The position numbers were made by a program, and so were the translations under genes. The notes under the pieces were generated by a model. It was not told the DNA's origin, made no database searches, and worked only from the letters and a program-made list of their open reading frames with translations. A stretch of DNA of 64,000 nt from Phaeobacter sp. G2 (GTDB taxonomy: Bacteria > Pseudomonadota > Alphaproteobacteria > Rhodobacterales > Rhodobacteraceae): positions 3,348,001-3,412,000 of the forward strand of contig CP104100.1 in the NCBI GenBank assembly GCA_025163595.1, given 5' to 3'. Each line of letters begins with the position of its first letter. Within the stretch, counting starts at the first letter, position 1. This document shows positions 15,380-24,162 of the stretch, one piece after another.

Positions 15380-16561
15380 TCAACCGAGCGTTTGCTCCAC
15401 CTGGGTGGCGGCCTTGTCCAGGCGGGAGATGGCCTCGGCGAAGTCCTCTTCACTGAGCGTCAGAGGCGGCAGCAGGCGGATCACATTGTCGGCGGCAGGC
15501 ACGGTGATGACCTGATTGTCATAGCCGGCCTGCACCACATCCATGTTCGCAGCCTTGCATTTCAGCCCCAGCATCAACCCGGAGCCGCGCAGCTCTTCGA
15601 ACACCTCCGGGTGCGCAGCCACCAGACCGTCCAGGCGCTGACGCAGCAGACCCGCACGACGGTTCACATCCGCCAGAAAATCCGGCGCCATCACCTCTTC
15701 GATCACCGCGCAGCCAACGGCGCAGCCCAGCGGGTTGCCGCCATAGGTGGAGCCATGGGTGCCTGCGGTCATGCCCGAGGCCGCCTCTTCGGTGGCCAGA
15801 ACCGCGCCAAGGGGGAAGCCGCCGCCGATGCCCTTGGCCACCATCATGATGTCGGGTGTGATGCCCGCCCATTCATGGGCAAAGAGCTTGCCGGTCCGGC
15901 CCACACCGCATTGCACCTCATCGAGGATCAGCAGAATGCCTGCGTCATCACAGATCTGACGCAGCGCCTTCATTTCAGCATCGGGCACCGGACGAATACC
16001 GCCCTCGCCCTGCACCGGCTCGATCAGCACCGCCGCCGTTTGATCCGTTATCGCATTGGTCAGCCCGTCCATATCGCCAAAGGTGAGATGCACAAAGCCC
16101 GGCAGCAACGGGCCAAAGCCCTTGACCATTTTTTCCGTGCCAGCCGCGGCAATGCCCGCAGAAGAGCGACCATGGAACGACCCGTCAAAAGTAATGATCT
16201 CTACCCGTTCGGGCTGGTCCTTCTCATAGAAATACTTGCGCGCCATCTTGACCGCCAGCTCGCAGGCCTCGGTGCCGGAGTTGGTGAAAAACACCGTATC
16301 AGCAAAGGTGTGCTCCACCAGCAGATCCGCCAGCTTTTCCTGCTGCGGGATCTTGTAGAGGTTGGAGACATGCCAGAGTTTCTGCGCCTGGTTGCTCAGC
16401 ACCTCGACGAGTTTGGGATGGGCATGGCCCAGCGCGTTGACAGCGATGCCAGAGCCCAGATCCAAAAATCGGCGCCCGTCCGCCTCGAACAGCCAGGAAC
16501 CTTCGCCTTTTACGAACTCCAGCGGAGCACGGTTATAGGTGGGCAGTACGGACGGGATCAT
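15380..16561 (-). CDS. argD: Acetylornithine aminotransferase (ArgD-like)
   Basis: A 393-aa class III PLP aminotransferase that makes N-acetylornithine; such enzymes often also act on succinyl-diaminopimelate. Visible are FFTNSGTEACELAVKMAR (phosphate-binding region), the Asp of LILDEVQCGVGRTG, and the PLP lysine in MMVAKGIGGGFPLGA. The N-terminus (MIPSVLPTYNRAPLEFVKGE) fits ArgD rather than ornithine or 4-aminobutyrate transaminases. AAGGA precedes ATG 16561. The argF gene next door supports the arginine assignment. Confidence 0.92.
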   Translation of the reverse strand: MIPSVLPTYNRAPLEFVKGEGSWLFEADGRRFLDLGSGIAVNALGHAHPKLVEVLSNQAQKLWHVSNLYKIPQQEKLADLLVEHTFADTVFFTNSGTEACELAVKMARKYFYEKDQPERVEIITFDGSFHGRSSAGIAAAGTEKMVKGFGPLLPGFVHLTFGDMDGLTNAITDQTAAVLIEPVQGEGGIRPVPDAEMKALRQICDDAGILLILDEVQCGVGRTGKLFAHEWAGITPDIMMVAKGIGGGFPLGAVLATEEAASGMTAGTHGSTYGGNPLGCAVGCAVIEEVMAPDFLADVNRRAGLLRQRLDGLVAAHPEVFEELRGSGLMLGLKCKAANMDVVQAGYDNQVITVPAADNVIRLLPPLTLSEEDFAEAISRLDKAATQVEQTLG

Positions 16562-16918
16562 TGGATCATCCTTTTTGGAAAGTTAAGGCCAAAGCAGTGC
16601 ATGAGCAGGGCCTGAGGGTCAATAATGAGAGATTGGTTTTGTGCCAATACGCCGCAAAAGCGCAAAAGCCATAGATCAAAGGTGCCGAACTACGCCAGCA
16701 AATTACGCCAATCGGCGTCGGCGTCGCAACAAAGGGATATGCGTAACTTTGATCATAGGTAGGCTCCATATCGGAGCATTTGACATAAAGAAACCCCTTT
16801 CCGCCAGCAAGACCCAACAAATTGACCTCCCCCTCGCAGGGCTATCGACCTGGCCACGCCTCTGCCCTAGCTGCGATAGCTCTTGCAAATGCCTGCCAGT
16901 CAGCGCAGCAGAGACCCC
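16562..16918. other. Intergenic region between argD and the DMT exporter
   Basis: About 360 bases of divergent promoter space. AACTACGCCA (16688-16697) and AATTACGCCA (16701-16710) form a direct repeat with a 13-base period, and GGCGTC is repeated just to the right; this could be an operator for argD. No ORF with a credible start was seen. Confidence 0.4.
16688..16710. promoter_or_regulatory. Direct repeat upstream of argD
   Basis: Two copies of AA[CT]TACGCCA, 9 of 10 bases identical, start-to-start distance 13. Located about 130 bases before argD. Candidate regulator site; the protein cannot be named. Confidence 0.25.
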
Positions 16919-17842
16919 ATGAGCATCACACCCCCACAGAACCCCCGCCTTGCGGCTGCGTTGATTATTCTAGCGACCGTTTTTATTGCTGCGACCACGC
17001 TGTTGGCCAAGGCCCTGGGCACTGAGGCTTTGGGGCCTGCGCTACACCCTTTGCAAATCAGCCATGGACGGTTTTTATTCGCCTTCCTGGTGATTTCCAT
17101 GGCTGTGAGGGCAATGCGGTTCAAATTGCGACCGCCGCAGTGGCGGTTGCATATCGGGCGCACCAGCTGTGGCTGGCTGGGCATCACGCTGATGTTCGCC
17201 TCGGTGGCCTATGTCCCGCTGGCGGATGCCACGGCGATTGCCTTTTTGAACCCGGTTTTTGGCATGTTGCTGGCGATTCCGCTGCTCGGCGAACGGGTTG
17301 GTCCCTGGCGCTGGGGGGCTGCAGGCATCGCCCTGGTGGGGGCCATGATCCTGTTGCGACCAACGCCGGACAGCTTTCAACCGGCGGCGCTGTTGGCGTT
17401 GGCGGCCGCGACCATCATGGGGCTGGAGCTGATATTTATCAAAAAGCTCGCCGGGCGCGAACGCCCGCTGCAGGTTTTGTGGTTCAATAACGCTCTGGGA
17501 ATGATGATAGCCAGCGCAGCGGTTTTGCCGGTCTGGCAGGCGCCCACCGCGCTGCAATGGGGGGCTTTGGCGGCGCTTGGCACCCTGATGGCCTGCGCCC
17601 AGGCCTGTTTTGTCAATGGCATGGCGCGGGCCGAAGCCTCATTTGTGGCGCCGTTCAGCTATGCCACGCTGATCTTTGCCACGCTTTATGATTTTATTGG
17701 TTTTGGCGTGATCCCGGATTGGATCACCCTCATCGGAGCCGCCGTTATCCTGTCAGGAGCTGCGATTCTTGCCTGGCGCGAGGGGCGGCACCCCTCCGTG
17801 AAAGCACCAGGCATCGTGGAAAAGGGCTCTCTCACGCCTTGA
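16919..17842 (+). CDS. DMT-family transporter (EamA domains)
   Basis: A 307-aa inner-membrane carrier with ten hydrophobic segments in two EamA halves: ALIILATVFIAATTLLAKAL begins the first, ALLALAAATIMGLELIFIKK the second. The loop motif LNPVFGMLLAIPLLGERVG at the end of the first half is typical of the family, which exports amino acids or metabolites. The substrate is unknown. Met at 16919 was preferred to the upstream Met (16883), since the added residues are polar and outside the family pattern. The last 11 bases overlap the converging ABC permease gene. Confidence 0.88.
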   Translation: MSITPPQNPRLAAALIILATVFIAATTLLAKALGTEALGPALHPLQISHGRFLFAFLVISMAVRAMRFKLRPPQWRLHIGRTSCGWLGITLMFASVAYVPLADATAIAFLNPVFGMLLAIPLLGERVGPWRWGAAGIALVGAMILLRPTPDSFQPAALLALAAATIMGLELIFIKKLAGRERPLQVLWFNNALGMMIASAAVLPVWQAPTALQWGALAALGTLMACAQACFVNGMARAEASFVAPFSYATLIFATLYDFIGFGVIPDWITLIGAAVILSGAAILAWREGRHPSVKAPGIVEKGSLTP

Positions 17843-18662
17843 GCCGGTAACCGCTGCGCAGCATGGCCCAGGCCAGTAGGCAGATGGCAAAACTCGCGCC
17901 GGCGCAGATTGCCATGCCAACAAAAGGCGCCCCATCAGAGGTGCCGATCATGCCAAAACGCAGCCCATCAATCAGGTAGAACACCGGGTTCACCTGCGCC
18001 AGAGCGTGCAGAACGGGCGGCAGCGCATTGATCGAATAAAAGGTGCCGGACAAAAACGCCAAAGGCGTGACAATGAAATTGGTGATCGCCGCCATCTGGT
18101 CAAACTTATTGGCAAAAATCCCGGCAACGATACCCAGCCCGCCCAAAAACAATGCCCCCAAGACGATGAAAACAAGGGCAATCAGGGGATGCGCCGGAAC
18201 AATTTGCAGCACCACAGCCAGCCCCACCGCAATCCCGCAGGCAACCATAGTGCCGCGCACAACCGCGCCGGCAAGATAGCCCAGCAGGATCTCCAGCCCA
18301 GAGAGCGGCGGCATCAGGGTATCAACGATATTGCCCTGCACCTTGGAAATCACCAACGACGAAGAGGTATTGGCAAAGGCGTTCTGGATCACCGTCATCA
18401 TCATGATGCCCGGCGCCAGAAAATGCAGAAAGGGCACTCCCATGACATCGCCGCGTTTGGGACCAATTGCGAGGTTGAAAATCAACAAGAACAGAGCCGC
18501 TGTCACCAGTGGCGCCAGCAAGGTCTGGGTCCAGACCACCAGAAACCGGGTGATTTCGCGCTGCGCCAGCGTCTGCAGCCCCAGCCAGTTCACCCGTCCG
18601 AACCGGCGCTCACCGAGTGCATTCTGATAGCCCATCTGGCTGTTCGCCCCTTGCTCCGACAT
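17832..18662 (-). CDS. ABC-2 type transporter permease
   Basis: A 276-aa integral membrane permease of the YadH/ABC-2 type. After a 30-residue cytoplasmic start, six hydrophobic segments follow, with the coupling-helix region NTSSSLVISKVQGNIVDTL and the ABC-2 signature PLAFLSGTFYSINALPPVL. Such proteins export polysaccharides, drugs or lipids with a separate ATPase. No ATP-binding gene lies next to it here, so the partner must be elsewhere. It is divergent from gcrA and converges with the DMT exporter with an 11-base overlap. Confidence 0.88.
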   Translation of the reverse strand: MSEQGANSQMGYQNALGERRFGRVNWLGLQTLAQREITRFLVVWTQTLLAPLVTAALFLLIFNLAIGPKRGDVMGVPFLHFLAPGIMMMTVIQNAFANTSSSLVISKVQGNIVDTLMPPLSGLEILLGYLAGAVVRGTMVACGIAVGLAVVLQIVPAHPLIALVFIVLGALFLGGLGIVAGIFANKFDQMAAITNFIVTPLAFLSGTFYSINALPPVLHALAQVNPVFYLIDGLRFGMIGTSDGAPFVGMAICAGASFAICLLAWAMLRSGYRLKA

Positions 18663-18823
18663 GATTTCCCCGCATTTGTTGTGCTTTCACTGCATAGCGC
18701 TTGGGTTCTGAGGCGCAAGGTCTCTTGTAACTCTCTGCCCATCGACTAAGATAGGGACCTGAATACGGAACTCGATGGCGGCCGCAGAATTCTGGGGCCG
18801 CTATTAGCTTGGAAAGGCAACAG

Positions 18824-19420
18824 ATGTCCTGGACAGACGATCGCGTCGAATTGCTCAAGAAGATGTGGGGCGAAGGTCAGTCGGCCAGCCAGATCGCAAA
18901 AGAACTGGGTGGGGTGACCCGCAATGCTGTGATTGGCAAGGTGCATCGCCTCGGCCTGTCCAACCGCGCCACCACCGGCGCCAAGGCCGCAGCCGAACCG
19001 AAAGAAAAGCCCGCGGCGGCTGCCAAACCGGCGCCCAAGCCAAAACCGCAGCCCAAGACCGAGCCCGCCCGCCCGGTAACCCCGGCGCCTGCGGCAGCGG
19101 CAGCGCCCGCATCGGACGCCCGCCCGATGGTGCCCGCACGCAAGCAGATCATCCCTGCAGGCCAGCCACTGCCACCGCAGCCCTCCGCCAACGAAATCAG
19201 CCCCGAGGCCCTTGCCAAGGTCAATGAGGTCGAAAAGAAGGCCAAGAAGCTGTCGCTGATGGAGCTGACCGAGCGCACCTGTAAGTGGCCCGTTGGCGAC
19301 CCCGCCACCGAGGACTTCTGGTTTTGTGGTCTGCCGGTGCAACAGGGCAAGCCCTATTGCGAAGCCCATGTCGGCGTTGCCTTCCAACCGATGAGCGCCC
19401 GCCGCGACCGCAAACGGTAG
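18824..19420 (+). CDS. gcrA: GcrA-family cell-cycle regulator
   Basis: GcrA binds RNA polymerase sigma-70 and GANTC-methylated promoters and drives S-phase transcription in alphaproteobacteria. The 198-aa protein starts MSWTDDRVELLKKMWGEGQS with the HTH SQIAKELGGVTRNAVIGKVH (residues 20-45). A long Ala/Pro/Lys linker (about 50-120) leads to the C-terminal sigma-interacting domain with RTCKWPVGDP, FWFCGLPV and PYCEAHV. ATG 18824 has GGAAAGG upstream; the Met at 18809 lies before that site. A strong terminator follows. Confidence 0.95.
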   Translation: MSWTDDRVELLKKMWGEGQSASQIAKELGGVTRNAVIGKVHRLGLSNRATTGAKAAAEPKEKPAAAAKPAPKPKPQPKTEPARPVTPAPAAAAAPASDARPMVPARKQIIPAGQPLPPQPSANEISPEALAKVNEVEKKAKKLSLMELTERTCKWPVGDPATEDFWFCGLPVQQGKPYCEAHVGVAFQPMSARRDRKR

Positions 19421-19452
19421 CCAGCAGTTGCACGACCAACAGATTAAGATCT

Positions 19453-19485
19453 AAAAGCCCTGCGCCCCTCCGGCGCGGGGCTTTT
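19453..19485 (+). terminator. Rho-independent terminator of gcrA
   Basis: A 14-bp stem with one G-U pair (19453-19466 with 19472-19485, loop CCTCC) ends in TTTT. It has A/T runs on both sides, so it can work in both directions. Confidence 0.85.
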
Positions 19486-19744
19486 CAATACGAACAGTTC
19501 TCCGCTGCACAGCCCCGACGGCGCAGATCTACGCAGATCGACACATGGCGTTCGGCCGCCATCTCAGCCGCCCTAGACGGTTTGCAGCAGATAGCCTGTA
19601 ACTGGCCAAGGCAGCAATACGACAGCCCACCCCGGAAAACCGGTATTTAGACTGGATTTCGGTGGGTGATGGCACTTCAAAATCAAGCGGGCCCGACCTC
19701 GGCACCGCGCCAAGGTCAGGACCATTCACAAAAAGTCAGACAGC
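19486..19744. other. Intergenic region between gcrA and the YHS gene
   Basis: No ORF with a credible start. An imperfect hairpin (GACCT with AGGTC, inner GGC with GCC) lies at about 19694-19719, downstream of the YHS gene stop on the minus strand, but without a T-tract. Confidence 0.35.
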
Positions 19745-20275
19745 TCAGTTCCCAGGGGCTTTGGATGTGAAATTGGGGATAGGTCTGCCCGAAGCCTCCT
19801 TCGGCTCGATCCCTGGCCAGTTGCCTTCGGCGAGATTGATGTTGCCGCCAATATCCTCTTCCCAAAACCCAACAACGTTTTTGGTGATATTGAGATAAAG
19901 CCGATCGTCAACAATGCGCCACAGGTTGGGGTTGCCGGGCACCTTACCGCCCTTGGAAACACCATAGGCACAGTGACCGTCATATTGCGGCACAAAAAAT
20001 GCAGGGTTTTCGAGGAATTTGGCCCGGTTTTCTTCACTGGCAAAGGCGAATTTGGCGCCATTGTATTCTGCCGTGATATCAGCCCGCCCGGGGATTGCCG
20101 CCGCCTGCGGCTGTCCAACAGCACTCTGGTCAAGGCTGCGATAGGCCACAACGTCGTAGCCAGACACCGCAAAACCGGTCTGATCGACAAACTGCGGCCC
20201 GGCAAAGACTGGTCCGGTAAAGACGGGCAGACCAAAACTGATGGCCGCAAGGGCCGCAAATGCAAATCGCTTCAT
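19745..20275 (-). CDS. YHS domain-containing exported protein
   Basis: A 176-aa protein with a signal peptide (KRFAFAALAAISFGLPVFTG, cleavage near VFAGP). The mature part has the YHS-like region: GFAVSGYDVVAYRS, then AEYNGAKFAFASEENRAKFL and PQYDGHCAYGVSKG. Conserved Cys and His suggest metal binding; function is not established. ATG 20275 is 10 bases after AGGAG; the GTG at 20284 is too close to it. It converges with gcrA across the terminator region. Confidence 0.82.
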   Translation of the reverse strand: MKRFAFAALAAISFGLPVFTGPVFAGPQFVDQTGFAVSGYDVVAYRSLDQSAVGQPQAAAIPGRADITAEYNGAKFAFASEENRAKFLENPAFFVPQYDGHCAYGVSKGGKVPGNPNLWRIVDDRLYLNITKNVVGFWEEDIGGNINLAEGNWPGIEPKEASGRPIPNFTSKAPGN

Positions 20276-20570
20276 CTGTGTCACACTCCTGAGTTAGATT
20301 ACCGTCTGACTTTAGACGTCCGAAACATCGGGCGGGCTCTGCCCTACAGCCCCGTTGAGAATCAAACTAGCCCGTTGTGCACAGCCGCGAAACGGGGCTC
20401 ACGCGACTGTGTTTGAACAGCGCAATTGCGTGAACACGCAGAAAGTTGCGGCGATCAGACCTTCCAGTCATTGGAATTTTGGACAAAGCCCCTATTCTCA
20501 GTAGACATCGCGCATGGGCGCAGGGCGTCGCGCGCCTCTTACACCACTAGCAAAGACAGGGCTCCTTCAG

Positions 20571-21452
20571 ATGAGTGATACAACCTATACACCGCCGCAG
20601 GTTTGGACTTGGGAAAAGGACAACGGTGGGCGGTTTGCCTCGATCAACCGTCCGATCGCCGGGGCGACCCACGACAAGGAGCTGCCCGTGGGCAAGCATC
20701 CGTTCCAGCTTTATTCGCTGGCCACGCCCAATGGGGTCAAGGTCACGGTGATGCTGGAAGAGCTCTTGGAAAAGGGCCATTCCGGTGCCGAGTATGATGC
20801 CTGGTTGATCAACATCGGCGAAGGTGACCAGTTTGGCTCAGGCTTTGTGGAGATCAATCCGAACTCCAAGATCCCCGCCCTACATGACCTGAGCGGCGAG
20901 GCGCCGCTGCGGGTGTTTGAATCCGGCTCCATGCTGGTGCATCTGGCCGAAAAATTTGGCGCATTCCTGCCCAACGACGGTGCGGCGCGCACCGAGGTGA
21001 TGAACTGGCTGTTCTGGCAGATGGGCAGCGCCCCCTACCTGGGCGGCGGCTTTGGCCATTTCTACGCCTATGCCCCTGAAAAGTGGCAATATCCTATCGA
21101 CCGTTTTTCCATGGAAGCTAAACGTCAGCTTGACGTACTGGACCGCCAGCTGGCCGAAAACACATTCATCGCGGGTGACGACTACAGTATCGCCGATATT
21201 GCCATCTGGCCCTGGTATGGCCAGCTGGTGCTGGGACGCCTTTATGAGGCGGCTGAGTTCCTGGATGTGGAAAGCTATACCAACGTGATGCGTTGGGCCA
21301 AAGAAATCGACGCCCGCCCTGCGGTCAGCCGTGGCCGGATGGTGAACCGGGCCTTTGGCGCGTTGCATACCCAACTGCGTGAACGCCATGACGCAGGTGA
21401 TTTCGACACCCGGACCCAGGACAAACTGGAACCTGCCGAAAGCGACAGCTGA
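20571..21452 (+). CDS. yghU: Glutathione-dependent disulfide-bond oxidoreductase (YghU-like)
   Basis: A 293-aa GST-fold enzyme of the YghU/YfcG (nu-class) type, which reduces small disulfides with glutathione. The N-terminal thioredoxin-like domain includes PFQLYSLATPNGVKVTVMLEE, the cis-Pro motif NPNSKIPAL and the ESGSMLVHLAEKFG glutathione site. The C-terminal helical domain has the DYSIADIAIWPW N-capping motif typical of GSTs. Start ATG 20571 is preceded by a weak CTTCAG; the extra residues of the longer frame to 20514 do not match the family. Confidence 0.92.
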   Translation: MSDTTYTPPQVWTWEKDNGGRFASINRPIAGATHDKELPVGKHPFQLYSLATPNGVKVTVMLEELLEKGHSGAEYDAWLINIGEGDQFGSGFVEINPNSKIPALHDLSGEAPLRVFESGSMLVHLAEKFGAFLPNDGAARTEVMNWLFWQMGSAPYLGGGFGHFYAYAPEKWQYPIDRFSMEAKRQLDVLDRQLAENTFIAGDDYSIADIAIWPWYGQLVLGRLYEAAEFLDVESYTNVMRWAKEIDARPAVSRGRMVNRAFGALHTQLRERHDAGDFDTRTQDKLEPAESDS

Positions 21453-21462
21453 CCCCAGCAAA

Positions 21463-21698
21463 GGGAGGGCTCCCGCCCCCAGGCCTCTTTTGGCCAAGGC
21501 CAAAAGAGGCAGCTGGCGTTGGGCCCGGCACTGCGCGTAGGCGCGCAGTGCTGCAGCGACATACGGCGAAGCAATGCATGCTGGCGCTCTTGTTGAATAA
21601 AGCGACGCCCCATCCCCACGCGCGCGCCGCGCCTTGCGCGGCGCTGGGCCCAACGGGAAGAACCCTGCAAAGGGCGATGACGGGCGGGAGCCCCCCCC
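21463..21698. repeat. Stacked-hairpin intergenic repeat, copy A
   Basis: Inverted ends (GGGAGGGCTCCCGCCC at 21463-21478 against GGGCGGGAGCCCCCC at 21682) enclose three perfect hairpins: 12 bp at 21483-21510, 9 bp at 21529-21550, and 9 bp at 21624-21644. The inner sequence also has GTTGGGCCCGGC and GGGCCCAACGGGA. It fills the space between yghU and the sseB-like gene and shares parts with 37719-37809 and 45021-45230. Confidence 0.75.
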
Positions 21699-21759
21699 TT
21701 TTGCCTTTACGCGCCAGGGCCCGTTGGGCATAGGCGTCTGCTAAGACGGGGAAGAGGGA

Positions 21760-22566
21760 TTATTTTAGGATCGGTGGCTTTTCCGGGTCGCTGCCTGGGA
21801 TGACCGGCTGATAGATCTTTGGCTCTTCCAGCTTGGGCAGATCAAATCGCAAGCCGACGCGCGCCAGGCTGGCAGCCATTGGATCGGAAGCCGCAAAAAA
21901 TCCAACATCCAATGCACCGGCCTCAATCCCGGAGAACGTCAAAGCTTCACTGACCGCCTGCGCCAGTGCCGCCTCGGCCTCTGGCTGCGCAGCAACAAAA
22001 CCCAGCAGGTGTCCCTGCCCACCGCCCCTGTAGCGCAGCGACACCAGATAGGCGGCCGTGGCCAATCCAGCAGCTGTCGCCAGTTTTACATCCAGAGCGC
22101 TCAGCAATACTTCTGGCAGCCCGGCGGGTGGCAGGAGCTCTTCGATCGCGGCTTCCACCTGATCCGGTGCATTCTGCAACGTCTCCTGCAGCCAGCCCAC
22201 TGCCTCCGCGGACAAGAGCGTCGACGAGGGTGCCACCTCCAGGTTCACCCCCAGGCCAATACCCTGCCCGGCCAGCATTTCAACCACGCCGCGCCCGGCA
22301 AGCCCCGCATAGGGCACTGCGTCACCGGCAAACTGAGCCAGCCGGTCCTCGCGGTCAAACACCAACACAAATCGCCCATCGGGGGTTTCAAACAATTCTG
22401 GCGAGATCCTGTCACCTTCCGGCTCTTTGCTCAGCATCATGAACAGCTCGCTATCGGCCAGGCGTTCATAAAACCGCAGCCGGGCCGCGCCATCCTCCGG
22501 AGCCGCCTGCATCTGCGCATAGGCCCGGTCCAGCGGGGTGATGTCCTCTGGGGGTGTCTCACTCAT
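21760..22566 (-). CDS. SseB-family protein
   Basis: A 268-aa protein with the SseB N-terminal domain: TPLDRAYAQMQAAPEDGAAR, the segment ELFMMLSKEPEGD, and DGRFVLVFDREDRLAQFAG, followed by an Ala/Leu-rich C-terminal half. SseB-type proteins have been linked to serine sensitivity and secretion, but no biochemical role is certain. No signal or membrane segments. The start ATG 22566 overlaps the stop of the uracil-DNA glycosylase gene by 4 bases, so the pair is translationally coupled. Confidence 0.8.
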   Translation of the reverse strand: MSETPPEDITPLDRAYAQMQAAPEDGAARLRFYERLADSELFMMLSKEPEGDRISPELFETPDGRFVLVFDREDRLAQFAGDAVPYAGLAGRGVVEMLAGQGIGLGVNLEVAPSSTLLSAEAVGWLQETLQNAPDQVEAAIEELLPPAGLPEVLLSALDVKLATAAGLATAAYLVSLRYRGGGQGHLLGFVAAQPEAEAALAQAVSEALTFSGIEAGALDVGFFAASDPMAASLARVGLRFDLPKLEEPKIYQPVIPGSDPEKPPILK

Positions 22567-23153
22567 TTCATCAGCTCCTTTACCCGCCCCCGAAGCACCG
22601 GCAGCAGCTCGGCTTCGAACCAGGGGTTTCGTTTCAACCACCCGGTATTGCGCCAGGAGGGATGAGGCAAGGGAAAGACGCGCGGCGCATGGTCCCGCCA
22701 GGCCGCCACCCGCTGGCCAACCGGCATTTTGCCGCCCAGGTGAAAGGCCTGCGCCGGGCCGCCAATTGCCAGGGTCAGCGCCACATTTGGCAGGCTTATC
22801 ATCACCCGGTTCCGCCAGGTTGCGGCACAGATCGGCGGCGGCGGCAAATCGGCATTCTGAGCGTTATAGCCGGGAAAGCAAAACCCCATGGGCACAATCG
22901 CCACCTGCTCCCGGTCATAAAACTCTGCCTCCCCAAGCCCCAGCCAATGCCGCAGCCGATCACCGGACGGATCGGTAAATGGCCGACCACTTTTATGCAC
23001 CCGCAGCCCCGGAGCCTGACCAGCAATCAGGATCCGCGCCGAAGGGGCAAACCAGACGACGGGGCGCGGTTGATGCTGGGTGTGGGTTGCGGCAAACCGG
23101 TCGGCGCAGATCCGGCAGGCTCTGATCTCGTCCCCTAGTTTTTCTGCCTGCAC
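22563..23153 (-). CDS. Uracil-DNA glycosylase family protein
   Basis: A 196-aa DNA repair enzyme of the family 4-like group that excises uracil. Motif 1 is GQAPG (45-49) and motif 2 HPSW (164-167, in PLPHPSWRN). Four cysteines (13, 16, 92, 109) are placed as in Fe-S cluster members, including RACRIC and the FCFPG element. The start is GTG 23153: AGGAGAAGGCA stands directly before it, and the protein then begins at the family's first conserved residues. The open frame to 23447 has no such support. Confidence 0.85.
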   Translation of the reverse strand: MQAEKLGDEIRACRICADRFAATHTQHQPRPVVWFAPSARILIAGQAPGLRVHKSGRPFTDPSGDRLRHWLGLGEAEFYDREQVAIVPMGFCFPGYNAQNADLPPPPICAATWRNRVMISLPNVALTLAIGGPAQAFHLGGKMPVGQRVAAWRDHAPRVFPLPHPSWRNTGWLKRNPWFEAELLPVLRGRVKELMK

Positions 23154-23502
23154 TGCCTTCTCCTCGTGTTGCCCGACCCTGCCAGGTTCTGGCGCACAGG
23201 ACAAACCGCCCCTCACGCCGGCACGCAACCCACCACTCCCATTGTTTCCAAAAGGAAAACAGTTAGAAAGCAGGCAACAAGACCGTTTCCAGTGCAGTGA
23301 GCGCTGGATCTCACCAGAATGGTTAATCAATCCTTGAAGATTTATGCCATAATTCGACATAATAAAGCCAAAATCGGAACCCATACCCTTAACAATCATA
23401 GGATATTCCAGAAACGCGGGGGATCCGGCCGTCACTATGACTGGCAAGCATCCCGCCTAGACCCGCCCCACTGGGGCAGCCGATGAAGCACCAGGACAAG
23501 CA
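23154..23502. other. Promoter region of the capsule operon
   Basis: About 350 bases. The middle (23290-23400) is the most AT-rich stretch nearby. It contains a likely promoter and a partial CtrA-type site; see the entry at 23323-23363. Nothing coding was seen. Confidence 0.5.
23323..23363 (+). promoter_or_regulatory. Predicted capsule-operon promoter with CtrA-like half-sites
   Basis: TTGAAG (23334-23339), 18 bases, CATAAT (23358-23363). Overlapping the -35 box is TTAA-N7-TTGA (23323-23337), one base from the CtrA consensus TTAA-N7-TTAA. The leader to the KpsT-like gene would be about 130 bases. Confidence 0.4.
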
Positions 23503-24162
23503 ATGCTTGAGTTTGAAAATGTCAGCAAGTCCTTCTGGACGGGAAGTCAGCGCAAGGTCATTCTTGACCAGGTGTCCTTTCGGGTTGAGCTGGGCAAATC
23601 TCTTGGCATCCTGGCGCCAAACGGCACCGGCAAGACCACGCTCATCAATATGATGGCTGGCCTGGAAAAACCTGACGAAGGCGAAATCCGGCGCGGCTGC
23701 AAGATCTCCTTTCCGCTGGGGTTTATGGGCGGCGTGGTCAATCGACTTTCGGCACTGGCAAATGCCCGCTACATCGCCAATCTCTACGGGCTGGACCCTG
23801 ATTACGTCGAGGCCTATTGCCGTTGGCTCTGTGGCCTGGGGGAGTATTTTGACCAGCCCCTTGGCACCTATTCCTCCGGGATGCGGGCCCGGTTCAGCTT
23901 TTCGCTGATGCTGGCCCTGGATTTCGATGTCTATCTGATTGATGAGGGCATGCCGAGCACCACGGATGTGGAGTTCAACAAGAAGGCCGGGGCAATCCTG
24001 CAGGAACGCCTGCAAACAACCACCATCATTATCGTCTCGCACCAGGCCAAAACGCTGGAAAAATTTGCCAGCTCGGCGGCCGTTCTGCTGGACGGGAAAC
24101 TCAATATGTTTGAAACCTTGGAAGAAGCGAAGCAGCTCTATGACTACGAAACCCAAGGCTAA
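23503..24162 (+). CDS. Capsule polysaccharide ABC transporter, ATP-binding protein (KpsT-like)
   Basis: A 219-aa ATPase that drives export of a capsule or similar polysaccharide. The signature YSSGMRARFSFSLMLALDFD followed by VYLIDE (Walker B) is the KpsT/Wzt pattern, and the H-loop lies in IIVSHQAKTLE. Walker A reads APNGTGKTT at residues 38-46, with Ala in place of the first Gly. The neighbours KpsE-like and kdsA support a capsule role, but a KpsM-type permease is not in this operon. The last 23 bases overlap the next gene. Confidence 0.9.
   Translation: MLEFENVSKSFWTGSQRKVILDQVSFRVELGKSLGILAPNGTGKTTLINMMAGLEKPDEGEIRRGCKISFPLGFMGGVVNRLSALANARYIANLYGLDPDYVEAYCRWLCGLGEYFDQPLGTYSSGMRARFSFSLMLALDFDVYLIDEGMPSTTDVEFNKKAGAILQERLQTTTIIIVSHQAKTLEKFASSAAVLLDGKLNMFETLEEAKQLYDYETQG

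Noticed and set aside
15287-16615. 442-codon plus-strand frame opposite argD
   Set aside because: It mirrors argD, is rich in Arg/His/Gln, and has no start signal; argD is certain.
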